Shown one piece after another: positions 41,238 to 50,240 of a stretch of DNA of 64,000 nucleotides. Both the position numbers and the translations under genes were made by a program. Where the stretch lies: NCBI GenBank assembly GCA_022778715.1, contig JALFRW010000019.1, forward strand, positions 1 through 64,000, read 5' to 3'. The stretch's first letter is position 1. Each line of letters opens with the position of its first letter. This DNA comes from Ezakiella sp. (GTDB lineage Bacteria > Bacillota > Clostridia > Tissierellales > Peptoniphilaceae). A model generated the notes under the pieces. That model was not told where the DNA came from and searched no databases. It saw only the letters and a program-made list of their open reading frames with translations.

Positions 41238-44093
41238 ATGAAACAAAAAACACATAGGCTGCTCAGTCTCTTACTCTGCTGTGTGCTGATGCTGGGTCTC
41301 ATACCGACTACGGCGTTAGCGGAGGATACCCGCATAGCGGTTGATACCGTTAAAGCCTCAGCGACCATGGATGAACCATCTTATGGTGCACCGACCGATT
41401 ATCCGGTATTTACAGTGACAGAAGGCAGCCCTGCATTTATTCCGAGTACGATGATTCGCTGGGAAAAGAAAAACACAGTGACAGGAAAATGGGATACTGT
41501 TTTCTCCGGAAATACGTTTACAGAGGGGAAATGGAGAATTTCTGTCCAAGTCCGCATAGACAATGAAAACGGCGATTACGGCAAAACCCACAAGCTGTCG
41601 GAAAATCCGAAACTTTTCGTCAATGGAGTAGAGTGGACTATTAGTGGGAAACCTAGTTTTTATGAATACCAATTTGTATCTTTTGCTTTTTTCAAATCTC
41701 AGGAATTTGAGGTGACTGCTCCACCGTTGGTTTTTACAGACAGTGAAAGCTATGATATTAAACACAATTACGTTGGCACGGAGATTAACTCTTATTACGT
41801 AGCAGAAGGAGCAAAATACGGAACAAAGCCGTATACATTCAGCAAGGTCAGCGGCCCTGATTGGATTACGGTTTCACCGGACGGAAAAATCAGCGGTACA
41901 CCGACAACTGTCGGACCAAACGATGAATTAGTGGTAAGAGTGACAGATAGTTCAAGCGTTCCGGAAAGTGCTGAAATTTCGATTTATGTGGCGCCAACTG
42001 AGGTAGACACTCGTATAGAGATTGACACCGTTAAAGCCACAGCGACCATGGATGAACCATCTTATGGCGCACCGACCAAAAATCCGAAATTTACAGTAAC
42101 AGAAGGCAGCCCTGCATATATTCCGAGAATGATGATTAACTGGCAAAAGAAAAACACAGAGACAGGAAAATGGGAGTATGATTACTCTGATACGTTTACA
42201 GAGGGAACATGGAGGCTTGTTGTCCAAGTCCGCATAGACAATGAAAACGGCGATTACGGCAAAACCCACAAGCTGTCGGAAAATCCGAAACTTTTTGTCA
42301 ATGACGCAGAGTGGACTATTGACGGGAAGACTTTTATTGAATACGACTATTCTTGTGTTCTTTTCCGTTCTCCGGAATATGCGGTGACATCCTCAACATT
42401 GCCGCAGATATATAATATTACCGTAACACACGGTGTGGCTAGGGATAAAAATGATAAAGAAATCACAAAAGCGAAGCCGGGTGATAAAGTGGTGTTGCAG
42501 GCGGATAATAGACTGGATGAAGGTTGGAAATTTGAGAAGTGGGTTGTTAACGGTGTCACCGTTGACAATGAAAAGGAAATGAATACGCAATTCATTATGC
42601 CGGAAAGTGATGTAACCGCAAAAGCAACCTATATCCCTTGTGATATATCGATCACGGCTGTTGATCTTACACTGAACAACTATGTGCTCGGCAAAAAAGC
42701 CGGCGATATTTCCGCTGGAATCACGACGCCGAACGTAGACTTGTATGATGGCGACGCTTATTATCAATATGATGATGAGGGTCGCTGGGAAAGCGGCAGC
42801 TATGGAATATTCCATAGCGACGAATCTGATCAGCTTGGGGCGGAAGATCCTTTAGAGGCTGGCAAACCGTATAAAATCATGATTGATGTTAAACCTGAAG
42901 CAGGTTATACACTTGTAGGTCTTTCGAAAGAAAATGCAAAGTTAAACGGCATAAAGGCTTATTCAATATATTTTTATCGCGGTGGTGCAACATTATGCTT
43001 CGATCTTGCACCGCTTGAAGCTTCGCACATCCACACCTACGGCACCGAATGGAAATCCGACGCCGACAACCACTGGCATGAATGCACGGATGCCGACTGC
43101 CCGAACAAGACAGACAGCGTAAAGGATAAGGCGTTGCATACCCCGAGCGGCTGGATAGTCGATACGGAGGCAACGTCTACCACCGACGGGACGAAGCATA
43201 AGGAATGCACCGTTTGTCACCGTGTACTGGAAACCGGTAAGATTCCGGCAACCGGAAGCGATTTCTCAGGAAGCGATTTCTCCGGCGGCGTTATCGTTAC
43301 CGACTATACGCTGACATTCGATACGAACGGCGGCAGCAGCATTTCCACAATCATTAAAGCAAAAGAAACAACTGTAGATCTTGAAAAGTATGAGCCGACA
43401 AAAGAAGGCTACGAGTTCACAGGCTGGTATAGCGACAAAGAGCTTACAAACGAGATCACAAGCATTAAGCTGACAAAGAACACCACCGTTTATGCCGGTT
43501 GGAAAGCAGTTAAAGATAATCCGAAAACCGCTGCTTTCCCATTCGTTGACGTTGACACGGACGATTGGTTCTTTGAAGATGTAGCGTATGTATATGATAA
43601 AGGTCTGATGAATGGCACAAGCGCAACCATATTCGCTCCGCACATTACCACCACAAGAGGTATGATAGTTACTATTCTTTACCGTTTGGAAAACGAGCCT
43701 GCCGTTTCCGGCAGTTTGCCTTTTGACGATGTGAAACCAGGCAGCTACAACGAAAATGCAATTATGTGGGCTGCGGAAAACAACATTGTAACCGGTTACG
43801 GCAATGGAAAGTTCGGTCCGGAAGATCATATTACAAGGGAGCAGATGGCGGCTATTCTCTGGCGTTATGCCAAGTATAAAGGCTATGATGTGAGCATTGG
43901 CGAAGATACCAATATTCTCTCCTACGGTGATGCTCTCAGTGTTTCCAAATACGCTATTTCCGCAATTCAGTGGGCTTTCGGCGACGGCATTATGAACGGC
44001 ACGTCTGCTGCGAACATTTCTCCGCAGGGCAATGCAACACGTGCACAGGTTGCAGCTATTCTGCACAGATTTTTTGAGAAATTAGGGAAATAA
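41238..44093 (+). CDS. SLH-anchored multidomain surface protein
   Basis: A 951-residue secreted protein. ATG 41238 follows AAGGAGG; the signal peptide reads KQKTHRLLSLLLCCVLMLGL with cleavage after ALA near 30. Then come two copies of a roughly 104-residue domain (DTVKASATMDEPSYGAPT, about 35-135 and 261-361) separated by a putative Ig domain (He_PIG-like SGTPTTVG), an InlB-type B repeat (about 405-470), a HIHTYGTEWKSDADNHWHEC zinc-ribbon-like segment, a second Listeria-Bacteroides repeat (about 690-755), and three SLH domains (about 770-951) that bind pyruvylated wall polysaccharide. An adhesin-like role is likely. Confidence 0.87.
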   Translation: MKQKTHRLLSLLLCCVLMLGLIPTTALAEDTRIAVDTVKASATMDEPSYGAPTDYPVFTVTEGSPAFIPSTMIRWEKKNTVTGKWDTVFSGNTFTEGKWRISVQVRIDNENGDYGKTHKLSENPKLFVNGVEWTISGKPSFYEYQFVSFAFFKSQEFEVTAPPLVFTDSESYDIKHNYVGTEINSYYVAEGAKYGTKPYTFSKVSGPDWITVSPDGKISGTPTTVGPNDELVVRVTDSSSVPESAEISIYVAPTEVDTRIEIDTVKATATMDEPSYGAPTKNPKFTVTEGSPAYIPRMMINWQKKNTETGKWEYDYSDTFTEGTWRLVVQVRIDNENGDYGKTHKLSENPKLFVNDAEWTIDGKTFIEYDYSCVLFRSPEYAVTSSTLPQIYNITVTHGVARDKNDKEITKAKPGDKVVLQADNRLDEGWKFEKWVVNGVTVDNEKEMNTQFIMPESDVTAKATYIPCDISITAVDLTLNNYVLGKKAGDISAGITTPNVDLYDGDAYYQYDDEGRWESGSYGIFHSDESDQLGAEDPLEAGKPYKIMIDVKPEAGYTLVGLSKENAKLNGIKAYSIYFYRGGATLCFDLAPLEASHIHTYGTEWKSDADNHWHECTDADCPNKTDSVKDKALHTPSGWIVDTEATSTTDGTKHKECTVCHRVLETGKIPATGSDFSGSDFSGGVIVTDYTLTFDTNGGSSISTIIKAKETTVDLEKYEPTKEGYEFTGWYSDKELTNEITSIKLTKNTTVYAGWKAVKDNPKTAAFPFVDVDTDDWFFEDVAYVYDKGLMNGTSATIFAPHITTTRGMIVTILYRLENEPAVSGSLPFDDVKPGSYNENAIMWAAENNIVTGYGNGKFGPEDHITREQMAAILWRYAKYKGYDVSIGEDTNILSYGDALSVSKYAISAIQWAFGDGIMNGTSAANISPQGNATRAQVAAILHRFFEKLGK
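41331..41642 (+). repeat. Domain duplication, copy 1 of the SLH surface protein
   Basis: About 312 bp nearly identical to 42012-42320; long blocks are exact, including the stretch encoding VQVRIDNENGDYGKTHKLSE. Confidence 0.9.
42012..42320 (+). repeat. Domain duplication, copy 2 of the SLH surface protein
   Basis: One codon shorter than copy 1, with most differences clustered at the codons for the tips of the domain. The high DNA identity shows a recent duplication or ongoing gene conversion. Confidence 0.9.
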
Positions 44094-44130
44094 AAATTAG
44101 CCGGACACCCTTGTGAGCAACTTATCAGGT

Positions 44131-44162
44131 GGCGTGGGAAATAAACCCCGCGCCCCTTTTGT
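44131..44162 (+). terminator. Terminator after the SLH surface protein
   Basis: GGCGTGGG (44131-44138) pairs with CCCGCGCC (44147-44154, one G-T pair), followed by a T run. Confidence 0.75.
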
Positions 44163-44305
44163 TATCTCTTTTATTCTTTTTACGGGAGATAATATTTATT
44201 TTCATAATGATTTACAATCTGAATAGAAGTCCGGCAATGTTGCGGTTACCCACCACCTTTAAAGGAAGTGCGAGTAAAAGCAAATTGCGTATGTACAAAA
44301 GCGTA

Positions 44306-44346
44306 GCACCCGATTCAAGCTTATTTACTTGAACCGGGTGCTTTTC
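44306..44346. terminator. Second hairpin at the island's right edge
   Basis: GCACCCG-TTCAAG (44306-44319) pairs with CTTGAA-CGGGTGC (44328-44341), with a T-rich tail. The composition returns to AT-rich soon after. No gene is seen in 44094-44498. Confidence 0.8.
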
Positions 44347-44498
44347 TTTCTACGGAGAAGAATGTCAGTTGTTGAAGAAATCCGTTAAAATATGCGAAAT
44401 TTTGCCGCTTGTTTTATAAGGGGCTTGTTAATAAAAAGGCACACGTCTTGCTGTATATCTTGAGGAAAACATTTCTCATAAAAATTCTGAAATTCTTG

Positions 44499-47400
44499 TT
44501 ATTTTAGAACAAAATTTATGATTGTATCAATTGCTCCTGCCAAATCCGCCCTCGTCACTTCTCCGTCAAATTTATTTTCACCATCTTGTGAAAATTCGAG
44601 CAAACCTTTATTAATGGTGTCAATTACGGCATCACGACTCCAGTCCGGAAGGTAATTCATGGTTTCCGGAGAAACTGTTTTTACATTTGGTATATTGATA
44701 TTGAGTTCTTTTAGCATTCTGGAGAGCATGACAGCGAGTTCTTGCCTTGAGATTTTATTATTTGGTTTGAATGTTCCGTCTAAATAGCCGGTAACAATTC
44801 CGTGTGTCATAGCCCATTTTACCGAGTTGTAGTACCAATCACCGGGTTTAATATCTGTCGCAGTTAATTCATAGTTTATTGATTTGTCACTGGATATTCT
44901 CATAAGAATTTCTGCAATCATTGCTCTTGAAACTGTTACTTCCGGCTTAAAAAGATTGTCTCCCATTCCGAGTAAAATTCCCCTTGAAGCTAAATTTTTT
45001 ATAGCTTCCGCTCTATTATCTTTAGGGAGGTCGGAAAAGTTTACCGGTAAGATTGGAGCGTTTACGGTTATAGGCTTTGTTTCGTTTATAACATTTTTTA
45101 CAGGCGTTTTAATTATAACCGGTTCATCTTCTTTTATTATTTCTTTTTTAGGTTCAGCCGGTCTTAGTTCAAAATCCGGACTTGGTTCCGGTTTATTTTC
45201 GTCGTCGGTATTATCAGGAGGTTTATTTTCGTTGTCGGTATTATCATGAGGTTCATTTTCGTTGTCTGTATTATCATCAGGCTTATTTTCATCTTCTTTT
45301 AAAATTTTAACTACATTTGACACTAAAAACTCCGTATAGCCATTTCCAAGGTCTTTTGACAACTTAATATAAAAAGGTTTGTTATATTCAAATTTTGCAG
45401 AATGATCGTCGTCTAGCGGAAATTCGTTGTTTTCTTGAATTATTTTTCCTGAAAAATCACAATTATCATCGCTTATAATTGCCAGGGAATTATCCTTAAT
45501 CACTGCAATAAAATTTGAATTACAACTGATGGCTTGCCAAGCGATAGAAGTGCGATTGTCTTCTTTGTAAGAATAGTCTTTATAACTGTCTTGATCCTCG
45601 CTTGTGAAAGCATCGGCTATATCCAGAATCAATTTATCGACATCAGCAAGTTTAGAAGTTACTGCATCCATGCTTAGAAGTTTATCGATGAGTTTTGAAG
45701 TATCCAGTTCGCTTTTATAATGTTCTCCGTCTTTTTTAAATCCAAGATTCATTAGAGTTTTTTCAATGCTGTCCCCAACCATTCCTGTAAGAACTTGTTT
45801 TACAATATTGCCGCTGATGCCCATAGCACTAAAGTCAATTATCTCTGAAGGCAATGGATCATAGTTGATGCCTTTAATAACATCATTCAAAACGTCTGAT
45901 AGAGGATTTTTTACTTGTTCAATTATATCTTTAATTACACCTTCATTTTTTATTTTATCCGTAGCCGCTTGCATTTCAGGAGAAAGAGTTTCATTTCCGG
46001 CTAAATGGTATAAATAAGAATAGTTTGCAAAGTCTTCAATTGTAATTTCATCTGTAATATTTGCATCTAATAAAGGTTTTGCCATATTTTTTACATAACC
46101 CAAGAGAGCTTCTTTATCTTGAAGTTTCTTTTCAAATTGAGTGAGCAGGTTTTCCACAAAAACACATAAGTCTTCTTTTGATACACTGACATTTAAGTTT
46201 GCCAAATTTGCCGTTACAATAAGTTTATCAGCTTCAACTTTTATTTCTATATTTGCTTCAGCAAAATTAGCAGAGGCAATTTCTTTAATCTTAGGAATAA
46301 TTAAATCGTCCAGATGTGCCCATAGAAAATCGCTCAACTTTTGATGCCTTAAAGCCGGATCCGGAATATCCTTTTCCAGTAATCCGGTTATGGTTAATGT
46401 TAAATTATTGGATAAGTTTTTATAAAGTTCTGAAGTAAATAATATTCCGCTTGCACCGACAAGAAGATTTTCGTTAATCAAATTGCTTTTGGCAAAAGTT
46501 GTTAAATCATCAATTTGCTTTAAACCTCTATCTTTAGGATCGGTATATTGAACTTTTTTTATTAACTCGGTGTCAATATCCAAATTGTATTTGCCGCTAT
46601 TTGAAATTGAGTTTGTGAGTTTAACATGACGCACCGGGCAAGGGTAAGTGACTGTAGAGCCGGTTTCTATATCGTAGATTGTGTTACCTTTTTTGCTGGT
46701 ATATTTAGCTATATCCTGTGAGTGCATATGACCGGTAAAAATATAACTAACTCCTAAATCTGCAAATGCTTCGGCAGACCTTTTTCCGTCGTAAGCATTG
46801 TCGTCATCCCATTCATTTAAAAGATACTCTTTTAATAATGATGGCTCTTTAACAAAGTGAGGAATATATCCGTGGTGACTTAAAATAAAAACAACGTCAT
46901 TTCTATTTTTTGCTTCAATAATTTGTTTCTTTGCCCATTGATATAAACTTTGTCCAATAGTGCCTTCAGTCATATGAGAATCTTTTCCACTTGGATTAAT
47001 TTCAGCGGTATTTATACTGGTATCAATACCGATAACGGTTAGACCGTTTTTATTTTCGATTGACCCGTCCAAATCAACGTGTTTTGCGTATGAACAAGCA
47101 CCGTGACCCTCTAAAAGATTTGGATAGTTACTCATATATTCTTTGTATTCATCAGAATCTTTGTAAAGAACAGCATTTTCGTATAAAGAACTATACATGT
47201 CAATTATATCTTGGTGATTTGTTAAGCCGGCCAGTTCAATCTTTCCGGTAGCATCATCATAAGTTGTAAAATCGTAACCGTTATAATTGTTGATGTCGTG
47301 ATTTCCGGGAATAACAAAATAGTTAGCTTTTTTGCCTTCGGCTTCTCTTTCTTTTTTCCATGCTTCCAAATGTTCGCTTACATATTTGTGAGAAGGCTTT

Positions 47401-47768
47401 TCACCATCTTTTGTAATATCTCCGGGAATCATAATAATTTCCGAATCATTATTCTTAGCAAGCCAAAGAGCGGAATCAAAAATCCCCTGGCTTTGTGTAA
47501 ATAGCTTTCTATCACTGTTTTCTGCAATTGTGTATGCAGGATTTTCCGCTATTAATTCTTCAGGCAGCACATGAATATCGGACATAATAGACATTTTCAA
47601 ACTGCTTTCAGGATATTGAGCGGAAAAAATTATTTCTTCACTACTATTTGCCGCATTTTCATAAATAGAATTTGTTTCATTCGAATTTGCCATCACTTCC
47701 GTTACGGGAGCGATGACTAATAGGAATGCCAACAAAAATGTCAACGTTTTCTTAAATAAATTTTTCAT
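44499..47768 (-). CDS. SLH-anchored metallophosphoesterase
   Basis: A 1089-residue secreted protein. A signal peptide spans residues 1-27. The calcineurin-like phosphoesterase domain (about 55-380) shows SDIHVLP (Asp64, His66), PGDITKDGE, VIPGNHDINN, LSHHGYIPH and FTGHMHSQD, a full set of dinuclear metal ligands. A large uncharacterised helical region follows (about 400-830), then a Pro/Asp/Asn linker with three 10-residue repeats, and three SLH domains (about 905-1089). The substrate could be a nucleotide or phosphoester outside the cell. It is AT-rich like the core genome, unlike the neighbouring SLH protein. Confidence 0.9.
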   Translation of the reverse strand: MKNLFKKTLTFLLAFLLVIAPVTEVMANSNETNSIYENAANSSEEIIFSAQYPESSLKMSIMSDIHVLPEELIAENPAYTIAENSDRKLFTQSQGIFDSALWLAKNNDSEIIMIPGDITKDGEKPSHKYVSEHLEAWKKEREAEGKKANYFVIPGNHDINNYNGYDFTTYDDATGKIELAGLTNHQDIIDMYSSLYENAVLYKDSDEYKEYMSNYPNLLEGHGACSYAKHVDLDGSIENKNGLTVIGIDTSINTAEINPSGKDSHMTEGTIGQSLYQWAKKQIIEAKNRNDVVFILSHHGYIPHFVKEPSLLKEYLLNEWDDDNAYDGKRSAEAFADLGVSYIFTGHMHSQDIAKYTSKKGNTIYDIETGSTVTYPCPVRHVKLTNSISNSGKYNLDIDTELIKKVQYTDPKDRGLKQIDDLTTFAKSNLINENLLVGASGILFTSELYKNLSNNLTLTITGLLEKDIPDPALRHQKLSDFLWAHLDDLIIPKIKEIASANFAEANIEIKVEADKLIVTANLANLNVSVSKEDLCVFVENLLTQFEKKLQDKEALLGYVKNMAKPLLDANITDEITIEDFANYSYLYHLAGNETLSPEMQAATDKIKNEGVIKDIIEQVKNPLSDVLNDVIKGINYDPLPSEIIDFSAMGISGNIVKQVLTGMVGDSIEKTLMNLGFKKDGEHYKSELDTSKLIDKLLSMDAVTSKLADVDKLILDIADAFTSEDQDSYKDYSYKEDNRTSIAWQAISCNSNFIAVIKDNSLAIISDDNCDFSGKIIQENNEFPLDDDHSAKFEYNKPFYIKLSKDLGNGYTEFLVSNVVKILKEDENKPDDNTDNENEPHDNTDNENKPPDNTDDENKPEPSPDFELRPAEPKKEIIKEDEPVIIKTPVKNVINETKPITVNAPILPVNFSDLPKDNRAEAIKNLASRGILLGMGDNLFKPEVTVSRAMIAEILMRISSDKSINYELTATDIKPGDWYYNSVKWAMTHGIVTGYLDGTFKPNNKISRQELAVMLSRMLKELNINIPNVKTVSPETMNYLPDWSRDAVIDTINKGLLEFSQDGENKFDGEVTRADLAGAIDTIINFVLK
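45190..45290 (-). repeat. Tandem 30-bp repeats in the linker of the metallophosphoesterase
   Basis: Three units (45190-45219, 45220-45249, 45250-45279) plus a partial one encode NTDNENKPPD-like decapeptides. They form a flexible wall-spanning linker and should vary in number by slippage. Confidence 0.85.
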
Positions 47769-47899
47769 ATTAACCTCCGAATGTAGTATTTTTTAGTTAC
47801 ATATTTATGATACAGGTAAATTATTAATTTATTATTCACTTCATGTTAAAAAAACTTAAGGAGTATTAATGCGGCAATTTAATTTGAGGAATATACACA

Positions 47900-47931
47900 A
47901 AAAAGAACCTCTAAAAGAGATTCTTTTTTTA
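47900..47931. terminator. Bidirectional hairpin upstream of the metallophosphoesterase
   Basis: AAAAAGAACCTCT (47900-47912) pairs with AGAGATTCTTTTT (47916-47928) with one mismatch. It lies between two leftward genes; a weaker AAAAATG/CATTTTT hairpin at 48025-48052 follows cobA. No gene is seen in 47769-48064. Confidence 0.65.
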
Positions 47932-48064
47932 AATTATTATTTATAGAACTGATAACACAACAATCCAACTCAATCAAGTTCTAAATTTTTGTTAGTTTCC
48001 GTTAAAAAAGCTGAATTATATTCTAAAAATGACACTCTAAAAGTCCATTTTTTAACAAGCGAAT

Positions 48065-48775
48065 TTAGAGAACGTTTACAACTTCTCCGATGACAATAAT
48101 TCCTGGCGTTTTGATATCATATTTTTCTTTCGTTTCCGCCGCTTTCAATAATGTCGTCTTTGTGATCCTCTCGTTTTTCACTGACGCGTTTTCAATAAAA
48201 CAAACTGGTGTTTTTGGGTCTTTGCCTTTTGCCAGGAGTTTATCGCAAATTTTTTTGGTGTTGCCAATCCCCATCAGTATTACAATTGTGCCGTTTAATT
48301 TTGCAAGTGCTTCGTAGTTTATGGTGTCGTCTTTCATTTCATGCCCAGTTAGGACTGTGAAAGATTTTGCAATGCCTCTATGAGTGATTGGAATGCCGGC
48401 AAGTAGCGGTGCCGAAGTTGCCGAGCTAACTCCCGGAATAACTTCCGGAGTTATGCCCTTTTCTTTTAGATACTGATATTCTTCACCGCCTCTGCCAAAC
48501 ACAAAGGGGTCGCCGCCTTTTAAGCGCAGCACATTTTCGTATTCTAGAGCGGCTTTATAAATTAACTCATTTATTTTGTCTTGTTTCATGGAATGTTTGC
48601 CGGCACGTTTGCCCACGAAAATTATTTTCGCATCATTTCGTGCGTATTTTAAAAGTTCGTCCGACACGAGTGCGTCACAAAGTATGCAGTCAGCTGTCTT
48701 TATTCTGTCTAAAGTTTTAAGTGTTACCAGTTCCGGATCGCCGGGACCGGCACCGGCTAATGTAATTTTTGCCAT
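48065..48775 (-). CDS. cobA: Uroporphyrinogen-III C-methyltransferase
   Basis: A 236-residue SUMT that methylates uroporphyrinogen III at C2 and C7 to precorrin-2, the branch point to sirohaem and cobalamin. The N-terminal GAGPGDPELVTLKTLDRI, the VRLKGGDPFVFGRGGEE-like stretch (LRLKGGDPFVFGRGGEEYQY), PGVSSATSAPLLAGIPITHRG and the MGIGNTKKI region are all present. AAGGAG precedes ATG 48775. It stands alone here without other haem or cobalamin genes. Confidence 0.94.
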   Translation of the reverse strand: MAKITLAGAGPGDPELVTLKTLDRIKTADCILCDALVSDELLKYARNDAKIIFVGKRAGKHSMKQDKINELIYKAALEYENVLRLKGGDPFVFGRGGEEYQYLKEKGITPEVIPGVSSATSAPLLAGIPITHRGIAKSFTVLTGHEMKDDTINYEALAKLNGTIVILMGIGNTKKICDKLLAKGKDPKTPVCFIENASVKNERITKTTLLKAAETKEKYDIKTPGIIVIGEVVNVL

Positions 48776-48924
48776 TTTTTCTCCTTGTTATAAAATAGTT
48801 GTGTAAGTATTTTTAATTATAAAAATAATAAAGTGGTATAATATAGACCTGAATAAATAGTTTTGTTAATAATATTTATATTTTATATGATAATATTGAT
48901 ATTGTAAAGATAAGGGTGTGAGAT

Positions 48925-49494
48925 ATGTTTATTTATGTTGATACTGAAAATGTGGAGTCCGGTTGGGTTGACATTTTGCCTAAACTTACTGGTGATGACA
49001 CAGTGTATGTGTTTTATACCAAAAATTCTAAGGGAATTGATGTAGGCAAGCTCGATATGATTAGAAAAACAGATGTGGATATAGAATTTTTCGAAAGCTC
49101 CACAGGAGAGAATGCACTTGATTTTGTGCTCTCAAGCTTTCTTGGCAGCCGAATAAAAAAGAGCGACAAACACATCATTTTAAGTGCAGACACGGGCTAT
49201 TCGCCTTTGGTGAAATTTTGGCGTGATTATGCGGAAGTGATTGTGATTGCAGACGAAAAATCGCTAGCGGAGTATATTGAAACGGGAGAGATTCCAACGC
49301 CAAAGACTATTTCAAGCGGCAAATTAGTCACTCATATAAAAGTATCCGAGCCGCAAAAACGCCAAGTGCAAAGTATTTTGGACAAGGTGGGCAGCGAGGA
49401 TTTAAATGAGATTTATCAAGCACTGACCAAAAATTTTGGGCAGGATGACGGCGCAAGTATTTATAGACAAGTTCGTTTTCAATTAAAAAAATAA
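48925..49494 (+). CDS. PIN-like domain protein
   Basis: A 189-residue protein. IYVDTENVESGWVDIL at the N-terminus, ALDFVLSSFLG and ILSADTGYSPLVKFW supply acidic residues in the order seen in PIN/NYN nucleases (Asp6, Asp67 region, Asp93 region). The C-terminal 60 residues form a separate helical unit. A ribonuclease role is inferred. The gene precedes sufC by ten bases, so it is probably the first cistron of the suf operon. Confidence 0.65.
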   Translation: MFIYVDTENVESGWVDILPKLTGDDTVYVFYTKNSKGIDVGKLDMIRKTDVDIEFFESSTGENALDFVLSSFLGSRIKKSDKHIILSADTGYSPLVKFWRDYAEVIVIADEKSLAEYIETGEIPTPKTISSGKLVTHIKVSEPQKRQVQSILDKVGSEDLNEIYQALTKNFGQDDGASIYRQVRFQLKK

Positions 49495-49504
49495 AGGAGT
49501 TTTT

Positions 49505-50239
49505 ATGTTATTAAAAGTTAAAGATATTTATGCAGGAGCAAACGACAGAGAAATTTTAAAAGATTTATCTCTTGAAGTTAGCGAAGGAGAAATCCATGTT
49601 ATCATGGGACCAAATGGCAGCGGGAAGAGTACACTTGCTCATGTTATTATGAATACCGGCGGATACGAAATTAATTCCGGCAATATCTTTTTCGAAGGCG
49701 AAGATATCACCGAACTTGAAACTGATAAGAGAGCAAGACTCGGACTTTTTATGAGCTATCAAGCTCCACCGGAGATTCCCGGAGTTACGCTTGAAAACTT
49801 TATTCGTGCAGCAATCACAGCTCGTGATGGAGAAACACCAAGCTTTTTTGATTTGCGTGATAAGATTGAAGAAATTATGGACGAACTCCATATTAATACG
49901 GACTACAAAGAAAGATATGTAAATGTTGGATTCTCAGGCGGAGAGAGAAAGAAGAGTGAGATTTTGCAGCTTTTGATGCTTGAACCCAAGCTTGCAATTT
50001 TGGACGAAACAGATTCCGGTCTTGATGTGGATGCTGTTGAAGTAGTAGGCAAGGGAATTGCAAGGTTTATGGAAAAGAAATCTCGCAGTTTGATTGTTAT
50101 CACTCACCACCAAGAAATTTTGAAATATGTTAAACCGGATTTTGTGCACGTTATTGTGGATGGCAAGATTGTGACAACCGGCAAGGCAGATTTGATGGAC
50201 AAGATCGGGAAGGAAGGATTTGCTCAATTTAGGGGGTAA
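49505..50239 (+). CDS. sufC: Fe-S cluster assembly ATPase SufC
   Basis: A 244-residue ABC-type ATPase of the SUF scaffold. Walker A GPNGSGKST, Q-loop FMSYQAPPEIPGV (diagnostic of SufC), signature FSGGERKKSEI, Walker B LAILDETDSGLDVDAV and switch His in VITHHQE are intact. It drives SufB-SufD rearrangement during cluster assembly. GGAG precedes ATG 49505. The order sufC-B-D-S-U is the usual Firmicute one except that SufB directly follows SufC. Confidence 0.97.
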   Translation: MLLKVKDIYAGANDREILKDLSLEVSEGEIHVIMGPNGSGKSTLAHVIMNTGGYEINSGNIFFEGEDITELETDKRARLGLFMSYQAPPEIPGVTLENFIRAAITARDGETPSFFDLRDKIEEIMDELHINTDYKERYVNVGFSGGERKKSEILQLLMLEPKLAILDETDSGLDVDAVEVVGKGIARFMEKKSRSLIVITHHQEILKYVKPDFVHVIVDGKIVTTGKADLMDKIGKEGFAQFRG

Positions 50240-50240
50240 C

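Larger units (their letters stand above)
36646..44346. mobile_element. GC-richer acquired island: signalling module plus SLH surface protein
   Basis: The stretch has visibly more G and C and different codon use (many CTG, GCC, CGC, GGC) than both flanks. It contains three signalling genes, a large surface protein and scraps of other coding sequence at its left edge, and is set between terminators. No integrase or transposase is present, so it may have come by homologous exchange or as part of a larger element since lost. The exact ends are inferred. Confidence 0.6.

Noticed and set aside
44129-44332. 67-codon plus-strand frame after the SLH surface protein
   Set aside because: It starts inside the terminator hairpin at 44131-44154 and ends inside the next hairpin, with no ribosome binding site.
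45190-45290. Short CRISPR-like array
   Set aside because: The 30-bp units are adjacent without spacers and lie in frame in the linker of the metallophosphoesterase gene.
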